A DNA stretch of 64,000 nucleotides from Thiohalocapsa halophila (GTDB lineage: Bacteria; Pseudomonadota; Gammaproteobacteria; Chromatiales; Chromatiaceae). Under the pieces are notes generated by a model. The model had not been told where the DNA came from, did no database searches, and saw nothing but the letters and a program-made list of their open reading frames with translations. Made by a program: the position numbers and the translations under genes. The stretch is from contig NZ_NRRV01000004.1 in NCBI RefSeq assembly GCF_016583825.1, positions 1-64,000 of the forward strand, written 5' to 3'. Below are positions 28,334 through 40,679 of the stretch, one piece after another. Within the stretch, counting starts at the first letter, position 1. Every line of letters starts with the position of its first letter.

Positions 28334-29404
28334 TTAGGCGGCTGCCAGGCTGGTGAAGGTGGACAAGCGATTGCGCCCGGCGCGCTTGCTGGCATACAGG
28401 GCTTGGTCGGCGTTGCGCAGCAGGTCTTCCACATTGCCCGCTGCCACTGGGAGTGTCGCCAGGCCGATGCTGACACTGATGCCGACGCGGCCTGCTTTCG
28501 CCACCTCCAGCGGTGACTCGGCGATGCGGTTGAGGATGCGCTCGCCGGCTCTGCGGGCGGCGGTTTCCGGTGCCGATGGCAGTAGTACGATAAATTCATC
28601 GCCGCCGTAGCGCGCGACCACATCGTTGCCGCGCACCGAATCCCGGATGGCGTTGGCGACGGCGCGGATGGCGAGATTGCCCGTGTCGTGCCCGTAGTGA
28701 TCGTTGATGGCCTTGAGGTTGTCGATGTCGATCATCAGCACCGACAACGGCTCGTCACCGCCCTGAGCCAGGCGCTGGTGCCTGCTCAACGCCTGATCGA
28801 AGGCGCGCATATTGCTCAAGCCCGTGAGTGCGTCGGTGTCGGCGAGCTGCTCTACATAGGCGCGCGCGAAGCCCAGGTCCGCCGCCAGCAGCGAGGTGAC
28901 ATAAGCCACCAGCACGAAGGGCGCAAAGCGCAGCATCAGCGAGCTGAAGATCTCGTAGCGGAAGATCTCGCTGCCGTCGACCGAGTGGGCGGCGAGGAGA
29001 TAGAAGCTGGTGATGAGCCCGAGCTCCAATAAGGTGATCACCTTACCCAGGGTCAGGGCGCTGAAAATCACCACCAGCAGGAACAGGTTCAGCAGCGGAC
29101 TGTCGACTTTGCCGGTATACCAGACGGCAATGGCCGTGAGCCCGAGCATGGCCCAGGTCTCGATGGTGAGCTTCCAGCGCGCCGGCAGCGTGAACAGGTT
29201 GGCGTAGCGGAAGCCGACGACGAAGATGGCGAAAACCGCCCCGGCGGCGATGATGGTGAGCGGCTGCTCCACCGGCTCGTCCGGCAGGGTCATGTAGACG
29301 AGGATCAGCACCAGCAGCAGCCATTCGATCTCCGCAAGGGTCCGGTTGAAGCCCTTGAGCTCGATGGTGCCGGCGCGTCGCCCCGTATCGCGCTGCGCTT
29401 TCAT
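28334..29404 (-). CDS. membrane diguanylate cyclase
   Basis: A 356-residue protein with about six N-terminal membrane helices (residues 25-190) and a GGDEF domain. The active site GGDEF is at 267-271. The inhibitory RxxD site (RGND, 258-261) is in the correct position, so product feedback inhibition is expected. The motif DALTGLSNMRAFD marks the domain start. It probably makes cyclic di-GMP in response to a membrane signal. The secreted protein encoded 78 bases upstream on the same strand may be its partner (inference). Confidence 0.9.
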   Translation of the reverse strand: MKAQRDTGRRAGTIELKGFNRTLAEIEWLLLVLILVYMTLPDEPVEQPLTIIAAGAVFAIFVVGFRYANLFTLPARWKLTIETWAMLGLTAIAVWYTGKVDSPLLNLFLLVVIFSALTLGKVITLLELGLITSFYLLAAHSVDGSEIFRYEIFSSLMLRFAPFVLVAYVTSLLAADLGFARAYVEQLADTDALTGLSNMRAFDQALSRHQRLAQGGDEPLSVLMIDIDNLKAINDHYGHDTGNLAIRAVANAIRDSVRGNDVVARYGGDEFIVLLPSAPETAARRAGERILNRIAESPLEVAKAGRVGISVSIGLATLPVAAGNVEDLLRNADQALYASKRAGRNRLSTFTSLAAA

Positions 29405-29482
29405 AGCGGCTTTGCGTCCGTTGTGGCTTGTTCCTGAGTGGCGACCCGCAGCTGCGTCGGCGCCGAGTGACTCTCATGCGGC

Positions 29483-30058
29483 TCAGCCGAGGAGGGCCTC
29501 TTCGAGCTGGTCGAGCTTCACGGCTTCCAGGTAGGCCTCCAGTGTTTGGCGGTCGACACCACTGCCCTCCACCTGGACCTGAATGCGTGTGCCGACCAAC
29601 AGCAGGAGACGGCTGGTGCCGTCCTGGTGCATCTCCAGCACGCCGCGGTAGCCGTCATGGGTGTAAGGCGTTGTGCTTGGGCTCGCCTGCATCAGCGTGG
29701 TCAACATCGACAGCAGCGGCGAGTCCGCGGTAATGCTGACGCTGACGCTGGCGCCGTCGTCCTTGCGGTAGGTGCGCACGAGATTGGTGCCGGTGAACAT
29801 GGCCGCGATGCCGCCGGCGTCGCTCACTGGGGCATCGGCGCTCCAGCCCGGGAGCGGCTCCGGCAGCAGCGCCAGCTGCTCGGCCTGCAATTGTTCCTGG
29901 ATCTGGGCAATGGCGAATTGCAGGGCCTGGATGGCGACCTGCTCATCCCCGGCCGAATAGGCGCGCTTGGCGGCATCGATCTGGTCGGTGACATCGTCCG
30001 CGCGCGCAGGTGCAACGAGGAGTGCCAACGCGGCCAAGACGAACAAGAGGCGTGTCAT
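29483..30058 (-). CDS. secreted protein of unknown function, upstream of diguanylate cyclase
   Basis: A 191-residue protein with a clear signal peptide (MTRLLFVLAALALLVAPARA). The mature part has a helical segment (DQIDAAKRAYSAGDEQVAIQ) and a beta-rich C-terminal half (VRTYRKDDGASVSVSITAD, YRGVLEMHQDG, LLLLVGTRIQVQVEGS). It has no cysteines after the signal, so disulfides and lipidation are excluded. It is followed by the membrane diguanylate cyclase gene and may be a periplasmic sensor or ligand-binding partner. Family not recognised. Confidence 0.6.
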   Translation of the reverse strand: MTRLLFVLAALALLVAPARADDVTDQIDAAKRAYSAGDEQVAIQALQFAIAQIQEQLQAEQLALLPEPLPGWSADAPVSDAGGIAAMFTGTNLVRTYRKDDGASVSVSITADSPLLSMLTTLMQASPSTTPYTHDGYRGVLEMHQDGTSRLLLLVGTRIQVQVEGSGVDRQTLEAYLEAVKLDQLEEALLG

Positions 30059-30220
30059 GCGGGCGGCTCCGTTTGGTCGGGCGCGGGCTCGGCCGCGGGT
30101 GCAGCGGGTGTCCCGCCAACCATCCTCAGTCTACTGTATTGCCACCGGGCCAACGATGCCGCCGAGCGAGCGGGGTATGCGGCTTTGCGAAGTTGTGAGC
30201 CGGGTCCGTTTTCGCCACCG

Positions 30221-31081
30221 TCAGTAGAGGAGTCGCGAGAGCTTGGCGCGGTAGGTGGTAACCAGCGGATCATCGCCCAGCAGGTCGAAGATCATCACGA
30301 TGCCCTTGCGGGCGGCGTCGTCGCCATAGCCGCGGTCATGGCGCATGAGCGTGAGCAGGTTATCGAGGGCGGCCTGATAGTCGCCGGCCAGGACTTGCTG
30401 CGCCGCCAGGCCGTAGCGCGCGGCACTGTCCTTTGGGTCGGCGGCCAGGCGGGCTTCGCACGCCGCCGGGTCGGGGGCCTCGGCCGCGGCTGCGGCGAAG
30501 GCCAGCTGGCCGCGGAGCTGGGCGACGGCCGGGTCGTTGGCGAGCTCCAGCGGCGTGTGCTCCAACATGTCGGCGGCGGCATCGTAGTCGCCGCGGGCCA
30601 GCGCGAGCCGAACCTCGGCGGGGAATAACCGGTTGTCGTCCGGGGCCTCGGCGCGCACCTCGGCGAGCAGCGACGCCGCGGCATCCAGCTCGCCCCGAGT
30701 CATGTGCTCGGTGGCGGCGGCGATGCGCTGGTCGGTCGCGCTCTCGATGTGGCGGGAGAGAAACTCACGGATCTGGCCTTCGGGAAGGGCGCCCATGAAT
30801 TGATCCACCGGCCGGCCGTCCTTGAACAGCTGCACCGTGGGCAGGCTGCGAATGCCGAAGGCCGCCGCCAACGACTGCTCGGCCTCGGTGTCGACCTTGG
30901 CCAGCAGGAAAGCGCCGCCGAGCTCGTCGGCGAGCTTGGCGAGGATGGGCATCAACTGGCGGCAGGGGGCGCACCAGTCGGCCCAGAAGTCCACGAGGAC
31001 GGGCCGCTGGCTCGAGCCGGCGATGACCACCTGCTCGAAGTCGGCTTCGGTGACATTGACCACATGGGGGGATTCGGCCAT
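30221..31081 (-). CDS. cnoX: thioredoxin-TPR co-chaperone CnoX
   Basis: CnoX (YbbN) holds unfolding proteins, protects them from oxidation and passes them to GroEL or DnaK. The 286-residue protein has a thioredoxin domain (1-110) with active site WCAPC (C37, C40), then a TPR-type C-terminal half (about 120-286). E. coli CnoX lacks the active CxxC, so this form, like several others, may also be redox-active. It is divergent from trxC with 123 bases between them, suggesting a shared control region for two thiol-redox genes. Confidence 0.88.
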   Translation of the reverse strand: MAESPHVVNVTEADFEQVVIAGSSQRPVLVDFWADWCAPCRQLMPILAKLADELGGAFLLAKVDTEAEQSLAAAFGIRSLPTVQLFKDGRPVDQFMGALPEGQIREFLSRHIESATDQRIAAATEHMTRGELDAAASLLAEVRAEAPDDNRLFPAEVRLALARGDYDAAADMLEHTPLELANDPAVAQLRGQLAFAAAAAEAPDPAACEARLAADPKDSAARYGLAAQQVLAGDYQAALDNLLTLMRHDRGYGDDAARKGIVMIFDLLGDDPLVTTYRAKLSRLLY

Positions 31082-31204
31082 ACGCAGCTCCGGAGGATTC
31101 TTTGGGGGGTGCTGACACCCGCGACGACGTTGGAAAATAATTGGTCACCCAGAATGATTCAAGCAGGCCCTGCCGCGAGGCGGCGGGCGCCGGGAGGAAA
31201 CAGC

Positions 31205-31639
31205 ATGGCCGAGCCCCTGCATCTGGTCTGCCCCCATTGTGACGCCGTGAACCGTGTGCCGGCCGCGCGGCTCGGCCAGGCGCCGGCGTGCGGCAAGTGC
31301 CACCGCCAGCTCTTCGACGGGCATCCGGCGGCACTGGACGAGGCGCGCTTCGAGCGCCATATCGCTCGCAGCGACATCCCCGTGCTCGTGGACTTCTGGG
31401 CGCCCTGGTGCGGCCCGTGCAAGATGATGGCGCCCGCCTTCGAGGCCGCCGCCGCGCGCCTGGAGCCGAGGGCACGGCTGGCGAAGGTCAACACAGAAGA
31501 AGCCCAGGGACTGGCCATGCGCTACGGCATCCGCTCCATCCCGACGCTGGCGGTCTTCCGCGGCGGGCGGGAACTGGGCCGCCAGGCGGGTGCCATGGAT
31601 GCCGCGCAGCTGGTGAGCTGGGCGCAGTCTTACCTGTGA
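31205..31639 (+). CDS. trxC: thioredoxin 2 with N-terminal zinc-binding domain
   Basis: TrxC is a cytoplasmic thiol-disulfide reductase induced by oxidative stress in many bacteria. The 144-residue protein has the TrxC-specific zinc site C9xxC12 and C29xxC32, then a thioredoxin domain with active site WCGPC (C69, C72) and the cis-proline region RSIPTLAVF. The ATG at 31205 has GGGAGGAAA upstream; longer in-frame readings through the divergent region are not supported. Confidence 0.95.
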   Translation: MAEPLHLVCPHCDAVNRVPAARLGQAPACGKCHRQLFDGHPAALDEARFERHIARSDIPVLVDFWAPWCGPCKMMAPAFEAAAARLEPRARLAKVNTEEAQGLAMRYGIRSIPTLAVFRGGRELGRQAGAMDAAQLVSWAQSYL

Positions 31640-31740
31640 CGCGCCGGGCGGGGCGCGGCACGGGCGCTCGGGGGCCAGCGCCCGAGCCGTCGCAGTGGCC
31701 GCCGTCCAGTGGCTGACATCCGCCGCGCCGCCTGCGCCGA

Positions 31741-31770
31741 GCTAAGGGTCGCCGGGCTAAGGGTCGCCGG
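31741..31770 (+). repeat. tandem 15-bp repeat, 2 copies
   Basis: GCTAAGGGTCGCCGG occurs twice without mismatch, followed by a partial third start (GCT). It lies in the carA upstream region; function unknown. Confidence 0.7.
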
Positions 31771-31966
31771 GCTCTAACGGCTGTGAGCGAGACGCACGGC
31801 GCTGCTCACGGCGCCCGTACATGGACAGCATGCGGGGCATCCTTTACCATCTGCGCCGATGTCGCGTTGCGCATCGGCGTCGCCGACATGCGCCCCGTAT
31901 CCACGCGGTTCCGTACGGTGACAGGCAGGACGGCCGACACCGCGCCCTCGCGTGTCCGCGAAACCT

Positions 31967-32018
31967 GCCTAGGTCTCCCGCCTAGGTCTGACGCCTAGAT
32001 CTGCCCCCTAGGTCTGCC
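31967..32018 (+). repeat. tandem 13-bp repeat, 4 copies, in the carA leader
   Basis: Units GCCTAGGTCTCCC, GCCTAGGTCTGAC, GCCTAGATCTGCC and CCCTAGGTCTGCC are consecutive. Three contain the palindrome CCTAGG. The last unit ends one base before CGGAGG, the carA ribosome-binding site. Binding of a repressor, an RNA structure affecting translation, or a neutral slippage product are all possible. Confidence 0.75.
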
Positions 32019-32029
32019 CGGAGGTCGTC

Positions 32030-33172
32030 TTGCGCCAACCCGCCGTATTGGTCCTGGAAGATGGCTCGGTCTTCCGCGGCGTCGCCATCGGCGCCTCCGG
32101 GCAGAGTGTCGGTGAAGTGGTCTTCAATACGGCCATGACCGGCTACCAGGAGATCCTCACGGACCCCTCCTACAGCCGCCAGCTGGTGACGCTCACCTAC
32201 CCGCACATCGGCAACACGGGCGTCACCGACGAGGACGAAGAGTCCGCCGCCGTGCATGCTGCCGGGCTGGTAATCCGCGACCTGCCTGTGCGCACGAGCA
32301 ACTGGCGGCGCCAGCAGGACCTGCCCGATTACCTGCGGGCCCAGGGCGTGCCCGGCATCGCCGACATCGACACGCGCCGGCTCACTCGGATTCTGCGCGA
32401 GAAGGGCGCCCAGAACGGCTGCCTACAGGCGGGGGAGGGGCTCGATGAGGCCGCTGCGCTGGCCGCGGCCCGCGCCTTCCCGGGGCTTGCCGGTATGGAC
32501 CTGGCGCGCGCCGTGACCACGCCGGAGACCTACATCTGGACTGCCGGGCTCTGGTCCCTGGAGCTCGGCCAGGGCGCGCCGCGGGCCGTCGACGACCCGG
32601 CGCTCAAATACCACGTCGTCGCCTATGATTACGGCATCAAGCGCAACATCCTGCGCATGCTCGCCGCCCGCGGCTGCCGCATCACCGTGGTGCCTGCCGA
32701 AACGCCGGCCGCCGATGTGCTGGCGCTGCGCCCGAACGGCGTCTTCCTGAGCAACGGTCCGGGGGACCCGGAGCCCTGCGACTATGCCGTCAAGGCCATC
32801 CGCACCCTGATGGATGCGGAGATCCCGCTGTTCGGCATCTGCCTCGGCCACCAATTGCTCGGGCTCGCCTGCGGGGCACGCACCCTGAAGATGAAGTTCG
32901 GCCACCACGGCGCCAATCATCCGGTGCTGGAGCTCGCCACGGGCACGGTGATGATCTCCAGCCAGAACCACGGCTTTGCGGTGGACGAGGCGACACTGCC
33001 GACGGAAGTCATGGCGACCCACCGCTCGTTGTTCGACGGCTCCCTGCAGGGCATCCGCCATCGTGAGCGACCGGCGTTCAGCTTTCAGGGCCATCCCGAG
33101 GCGAGTCCGGGGCCGCACGACATGGCGCCCCTGTTCGACGGCTTCATCGCCGCCATGGCCGAGCGTGTTTGA
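32030..33172 (+). CDS. carA: carbamoyl-phosphate synthase small subunit
   Basis: CarA hydrolyses glutamine and channels ammonia to CarB, feeding both arginine and pyrimidine synthesis. The 380-residue protein has the N-terminal domain ([33 protein letters not shown]) and the class I amidotransferase domain with C271 ([11 protein letters not shown]) and HPEAS near the C-terminus. The start is TTG at 32030: it has a strong GGAGG five bases upstream, encodes the family start, and no ATG fits. The rare start codon and the tandem repeats beside the ribosome-binding site suggest expression is tuned at initiation. Confidence 0.95.
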   Translation: MRQPAVLVLEDGSVFRGVAIGASGQSVGEVVFNTAMTGYQEILTDPSYSRQLVTLTYPHIGNTGVTDEDEESAAVHAAGLVIRDLPVRTSNWRRQQDLPDYLRAQGVPGIADIDTRRLTRILREKGAQNGCLQAGEGLDEAAALAAARAFPGLAGMDLARAVTTPETYIWTAGLWSLELGQGAPRAVDDPALKYHVVAYDYGIKRNILRMLAARGCRITVVPAETPAADVLALRPNGVFLSNGPGDPEPCDYAVKAIRTLMDAEIPLFGICLGHQLLGLACGARTLKMKFGHHGANHPVLELATGTVMISSQNHGFAVDEATLPTEVMATHRSLFDGSLQGIRHRERPAFSFQGHPEASPGPHDMAPLFDGFIAAMAERV

Positions 33173-33292
33173 CGCCGACGCCTGATCCCGTCCGCGCCGG
33201 CACGGTGCCGCCGACAACCGCAACCCAGCCCATATCCGCCGCCGCAACGCCGGGTCGCGGCGGCAAGCGAAGAGATAGTCAAGCCAGCCGTC

Positions 33293-36499
<3,207 letters not shown>

Positions 36500-36690
36500 C
36501 CCCGGTGCCGGCGCTAGGCTAAAGCACAATCGAACATCAGCGCAGCCCGCTGACCAACGGCCGGGATCGCACCGCGTATCCGGCCCACCGTTCACCGGCC
36601 GCTTGAGCCGCGCCGGATACCCCCGAGCGAAACCAACACAGTACGCCGCCCGCGCTTGCGCGTGTCGCGGCGGGGAAGAGGATTTCACAG

Positions 36691-37167
36691 ATGACCCAGG
36701 TCCCTCTCACGGCCAGGGGCGCCGAGCAATTGCGCGCCGAGCTGGAGCACCTGAAGAAGATCGAGCGCCCGCGTATTATCGAGGCCATCGCCGAGGCGCG
36801 TGCACACGGCGACTTGAAAGAGAACGCCGAGTACCACGCCGCCCGTGAGCAACAGGGCTTCGTCGAGGGCCGCATCAAGGAGATCGAGGGCAAGCTCTCG
36901 AACGCCCAGATTATCGACGTCGCGCAGCTGCCGCGCACGGGCAAGGTGGTCTTCGGCGTCACCGTAGACGTGCTGGACGTGGACAAGGACGAAGAGCACA
37001 CCTATGTCATCGTCGGCGACGACGAGGCGGACATCAAACAGGGCAAGATCAGCGTCAGCTCGCCCATCGCCCGCGGGCTGATCGGCAAGGGCGAGGGGGA
37101 CGTGGCCATGGTGGATGCCCCGGCCGGCAAGCGCGAGCTCGAGGTGCTCGAGGTCCGCTACGAATAA
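36691..37167 (+). CDS. greA: transcription elongation factor GreA
   Basis: GreA binds the RNA polymerase secondary channel and stimulates cleavage of backtracked RNA. The 158-residue protein is of usual length, with the N-terminal coiled coil ([39 protein letters not shown], tip acids D and E in GDLKENAEY) and the C-terminal FKBP-like domain ([23 protein letters not shown]). The carB-greA order is common in gammaproteobacteria. Confidence 0.97.
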   Translation: MTQVPLTARGAEQLRAELEHLKKIERPRIIEAIAEARAHGDLKENAEYHAAREQQGFVEGRIKEIEGKLSNAQIIDVAQLPRTGKVVFGVTVDVLDVDKDEEHTYVIVGDDEADIKQGKISVSSPIARGLIGKGEGDVAMVDAPAGKRELEVLEVRYE

Positions 37168-37201
37168 TGCCGCAGCCGGTGGCCCGAGTTGGCGCACGAC
37201 C

Positions 37202-37525
37202 ATGCACAGGCTAGCCATCCTCTTGCTCTGCATCGCCTTCGCGGCGCCGGCCCTCGCGCTGCGCTGCGGTACTGGTGTCGTCAGCGAAGGCGACAGCACC
37301 TTCGAGCTGCTCCAGACCTGCGGTGAGCCGACGTTGACTGAGCACACCGAGCGCCAGGTCTCTTATCGGATCTACGATCGCGTCCACGGCCGCTACACCA
37401 CCGCCTACGACACCGTGCCGGTGGAGATCTGGACCTACAACTTCGGCCCGCGGCGGTTCATCCAGCGCATCACCATCGAGGACGGGCGCATCAAGCGCAT
37501 CGAGCGGGGCGGGTACGGGTACTGA
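37202..37525 (+). CDS. DUF2845 secreted protein
   Basis: A 107-residue protein with a signal peptide (MHRLAILLLCIAFAAPALA) followed by the DUF2845-type sequence LRCGTGVVSEGDSTFELLQTCGEPT. This has two conserved cysteines and a lipoprotein-SmpA-like beta pattern (VEIWTYNFGPRRFIQRITIEDGRI). Function unknown; it presumably resides in the periplasm. It begins 35 bases after greA. Confidence 0.75.
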   Translation: MHRLAILLLCIAFAAPALALRCGTGVVSEGDSTFELLQTCGEPTLTEHTERQVSYRIYDRVHGRYTTAYDTVPVEIWTYNFGPRRFIQRITIEDGRIKRIERGGYGY

Positions 37526-37718
37526 TCGCGCTCATCCCGACTCACCTCGTCAGAGTCGACTAGGATTAGGCAACGACAACGACAAGCATCGCGACAGCCA
37601 CAGCGAGGGCGACTGGCAACGGTCCCGAAACATCCGCCCTAATGAGCTGGGTAGATGCCGATCAACCGGCGTTTCCCTGCGGGCGGCCCCTCCGTCAGCG
37701 TGTCATGAGGGAAGAGGC

Positions 37719-38837
37719 ATGTATGTCGTCACGAACCGTGAAGTCAAGGAAGCCAGGCCGGGCGAGCCCCTGGACCTGGATGTCTTCGGCAAGCAGCCGA
37801 ATCACGCCGGGCCCAACGAGCTGCGCATCGTGCGCGTGGAGCGCGCCGGCGACGATTGGGTCGCGCACACCCTGAAGGACGAATTGTTGGTGCGCGAGGC
37901 GCGTGCCCTGCGCGACAAGTGGAACCTGGACATCAACCCGAGCGAGATCCGCCACGCCAGCCTGCAGGTGGCCTGCGATCTCTACGAGCAGACCCAGAGC
38001 ACCGGGCGCAACCTCGCCGTCTATGTGCACGGCTACAACAACGACATGCGCGACGTGGTAGAGACCGCCGAGCGCATCGAGCGCGACCACGGCGTGATCT
38101 GCGTGGTCTTCAGTTGGCCCGCCAACGGCGGTGGCCCCGTCAGCGGCACACTTGCCTACCGGCGCGACAAGAAGGACGCCCGCGCCTCCATGGATGCGCT
38201 GAACCGCTTCTTCGAGAAGATGCAGTTCTTTCACGAGAAGCTGACGGCGGGCATGCGCGAGACGCTGCGAGAGAAGGCCGCCGAGCGCCATCCGAACAAC
38301 CCGGATCGCACCCAGGCCCTCTATACCAAGCTGTGCAGCGAGCAGTGCGCGACCAAGCTGAGCCTCGTCTGCCACAGCATGGGCAATTATCTGCTCAAGT
38401 ATGCGCTGCGGCCCGGCCTGGGCGGCGCCCGCGCTTTGCTCTTCGACAACGTGTGCCTGATTGCCGCGGATGCCAACAACGCCGAGCACGATACCTGGGT
38501 CGAGGCCCTCGACGTGCGCAACCGCGTCTATGTCTTCATCAACGAGGAAGACTTTGCACTCAAGTGGTCGCGGCGCAAGCCGGGCGAAGAGCAGTTGCCG
38601 CGGCTCGGGCACTACATCAAGAACCTCATCGCCGCCAACGCCTTCTATGTGGATGTCACCCGGGCCGACGGCGTCGGCGAGGCCCACGGCTATTTCGTCG
38701 GCGAGGTCCCCGCCGCCAACCCCAAGCTCAAGCAGGTCTTCACCGCGGCGCTGAACGGAGGCAGTCCGGAGTCCGTACGGGACTCGGTGCTGGAATTCAC
38801 CGCGGATCTCAACGTCTACCGACTCCTCGGCAGTTGA
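37719..38837 (+). CDS. DUF900-type alpha/beta hydrolase
   Basis: A 372-residue alpha/beta-hydrolase-fold protein. The strand and oxyanion region NLAVYVHGYNNDMRDVVETA, then FSWPANG, are typical of DUF900 proteins. The nucleophile elbow reads LVCHSMGNYLL, with S as nucleophile, and a late His or Asp is plausible in YVFINEEDFAL. No signal peptide or membrane helix is present, so it is cytosolic. Substrate unknown. A short spacer (193 bases) with no clear element separates it from the DUF2845 gene. Confidence 0.75.
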   Translation: MYVVTNREVKEARPGEPLDLDVFGKQPNHAGPNELRIVRVERAGDDWVAHTLKDELLVREARALRDKWNLDINPSEIRHASLQVACDLYEQTQSTGRNLAVYVHGYNNDMRDVVETAERIERDHGVICVVFSWPANGGGPVSGTLAYRRDKKDARASMDALNRFFEKMQFFHEKLTAGMRETLREKAAERHPNNPDRTQALYTKLCSEQCATKLSLVCHSMGNYLLKYALRPGLGGARALLFDNVCLIAADANNAEHDTWVEALDVRNRVYVFINEEDFALKWSRRKPGEEQLPRLGHYIKNLIAANAFYVDVTRADGVGEAHGYFVGEVPAANPKLKQVFTAALNGGSPESVRDSVLEFTADLNVYRLLGS

Positions 38838-38897
38838 GCGTGCGCGGAATCCGGATCGCCTAGGGCCGGTGTCGATGTCCGCAGCCGTCGGTGCGCC

Positions 38898-39818
38898 ATG
38901 AAGGCTCTGCTGGACCTGGACCAGCTGCTGGCCGCCGGCGAGATCAGCCCGGAGCAGCACATGCGCCTGCGCCGCCACGCGGCGCATGAGACCGCGGCTC
39001 TGGCCTATGGGCTGCTCGCAGGTCTTGGCGTCCTGGCGGTGGCGGGCGCCACCATCGCCATGCTGCCGGTGCCCGCCACGGCGGTGTGGGCGGGCGCGAT
39101 GGTGGCGGGGCTGGGGCTGATCCTGACCTTCGCCGCCGGAGCGCGTTGGCGGTTGGTGGCCGTGCTCTGGGTGGTCATCGGCGGCCTGCTCGGCGCCGGC
39201 GGCTTGGTGCTGGCGGGCGAGGGCGCGCCGCTCGCCTTTCTCGCAGCGGCGCTGCTGCTGGCCCTGCTCGGTTGGCTGGCGCGAAGCCAGCTGCTGGTGG
39301 TGCTTGCGGTGCTGGCGCTGGCCTCGGCGCTGGGCGCCCGCGCCGGCTATTGGGATGCGAGCTATCTGCTCGGTGTCGATGCGCCGCTGCTGACGGTGCT
39401 GTCTTTCGCGCTCTTCGCCCTGCTGGCCTTTGTCGCGCATCGGCGTCTGCCGCCGCCCGCGGCGGGACTTGCGCTCAGTGCCGCGCGTACCGCGGTGCTG
39501 CTCGTCAACCTGGGCTTCTGGGTGGGCTCGCTGTTCGGCGATCGGCTGGCCGTGGGCGGTGAGGAATGGAGCATCAGCCCGGCGGCGTTCGCAGTGGCCT
39601 GGGCGCTGGCGCTGCTGGCGGCCGGGCTCTGGGCCTGGCGGGCGGGTCGGCGCTGGCTCGTGAGCCTGTGTGCCGTGTTCGGCGCCATTCATTTCCTCAC
39701 CCAGTGGCTCGAGCGCCTGGGCGCAGCACCGGGCTCGGTGCTGCTGGCGGGCCTGCTCACCCTGGGCTTCGCGCTGGCGCTGCGGGCGCTGAACGCCGAC
39801 GGCCGCCCGAAGGCGTGA
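38898..39818 (+). CDS. DUF2157-like polytopic membrane protein
   Basis: A 306-residue very hydrophobic protein with about nine membrane helices. The soluble N-terminal tail MKALLDLDQLLAAGEISPEQHMRLRRHAA, with the I-S-P-E motif, is typical of DUF2157 proteins, whose function is unknown. It starts 60 bases after the hydrolase gene and ends 173 bases before efp. No charged residue pattern within helices suggests a specific transport substrate. Confidence 0.65.
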   Translation: MKALLDLDQLLAAGEISPEQHMRLRRHAAHETAALAYGLLAGLGVLAVAGATIAMLPVPATAVWAGAMVAGLGLILTFAAGARWRLVAVLWVVIGGLLGAGGLVLAGEGAPLAFLAAALLLALLGWLARSQLLVVLAVLALASALGARAGYWDASYLLGVDAPLLTVLSFALFALLAFVAHRRLPPPAAGLALSAARTAVLLVNLGFWVGSLFGDRLAVGGEEWSISPAAFAVAWALALLAAGLWAWRAGRRWLVSLCAVFGAIHFLTQWLERLGAAPGSVLLAGLLTLGFALALRALNADGRPKA

Positions 39819-39991
39819 CGCCGTCGGCGCCCCGAGCCCCGATGCCGCCTCGGACAGCCCGTGGCTGCAACGGTCAGCGCCCTGTGTGGGCGACGCCTGC
39901 GGGTGCCCTTTGTGAGCGACTTGTTTGGGCGCCGGCGCCAGGGCTTCGGGGTATCATGGGGGATTGCTTTCGACACTAGGAGACACGCACC

Positions 39992-40564
39992 ATGGCGAGC
40001 TACAAAACCAACGAATTCAAGGGCGGACTCAAGATCATGCTGGATGGTGATCCATACACCATCGTCGAGAACGAGTTCGTCAAGCCCGGCAAGGGGCAAG
40101 CCTTCAACCGTGTGAAGGTGCGCAACCTGAAGACCGGCCGCGTCGTGGAGAAGACCTTCAAGTCCGGCGACTCGGTGGAGGCCGCGGACGTCCACGAGAC
40201 GGACCTGCAATACCTCTACAACGACGGCGAGATGTGGCACTTCATGGATACCGAGACCTTTGAGCAAATGGGCGCCGACGCCGCTGCCGTGGGCGAGGCC
40301 GCCAAGTGGCTCAAGGAGCAGGCTATGTGCAAGGTGACGCTCTACAACGGTGCGCCGCTGTCGGTGGAGCCGCCGAACTTCGTCATCCTCACCATTACCG
40401 AAACCGATCCCGGCGTGCGCGGCGACACCGCCACCGGTGGCACCAAGCCCGCGACGCTGGAGACCGGCGCCGTGGTCAACGTGCCGCTGTTCCTGGAAGA
40501 GGGTGAGACCATCCGCGTGGATACCCGCAGCGGCGAGTACCTCTCCCGCGCCAAGGAAGACTGA
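39992..40564 (+). CDS. efp: translation elongation factor P
   Basis: EF-P rescues ribosomes stalled at polyproline stretches. The 190-residue protein has three beta domains; the modified lysine is K34 in [14 protein letters not shown] precedes the ATG. The next gene encodes the EpmA enzyme that attaches beta-lysine to this residue, so modifier and target are adjacent. EpmB (lysine aminomutase) and EpmC are not in the window. Confidence 0.97.
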   Translation: MASYKTNEFKGGLKIMLDGDPYTIVENEFVKPGKGQAFNRVKVRNLKTGRVVEKTFKSGDSVEAADVHETDLQYLYNDGEMWHFMDTETFEQMGADAAAVGEAAKWLKEQAMCKVTLYNGAPLSVEPPNFVILTITETDPGVRGDTATGGTKPATLETGAVVNVPLFLEEGETIRVDTRSGEYLSRAKED

Positions 40565-40679
40565 CCGGCTCGGTATTGTGCGGCGGCGCGATAGGCCTGA
40601 CGGCAGCCTGAGCATCGGGTCGGGATCGACTGCGAGCCCTGAGTGCACCGCACACAGCGACCACCTGCCGGACACCGCC

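Larger units (their letters stand above)
31640..32029. other. intergenic region upstream of carA with two tandem-repeat arrays
   Basis: About 390 bases with no supported gene. It holds two perfect 15-bp direct repeats (31741-31770) and four 13-bp repeats (31967-32018) that end at the carA ribosome-binding site GGAGG. dapB or dnaJ, common neighbours of carA, are not present. Confidence 0.6.

Noticed and set aside
37695..39692. Minus-strand reading frame (about 665 codons) opposite the hydrolase and DUF2157 genes
   Set aside because: It spans two well-supported plus-strand genes and has no domain.
39921..39958. Possible promoter upstream of efp (TTGTTT and TATCAT)
   Set aside because: The two hexamers are about 25 bases apart, too far for a sigma-70 promoter.
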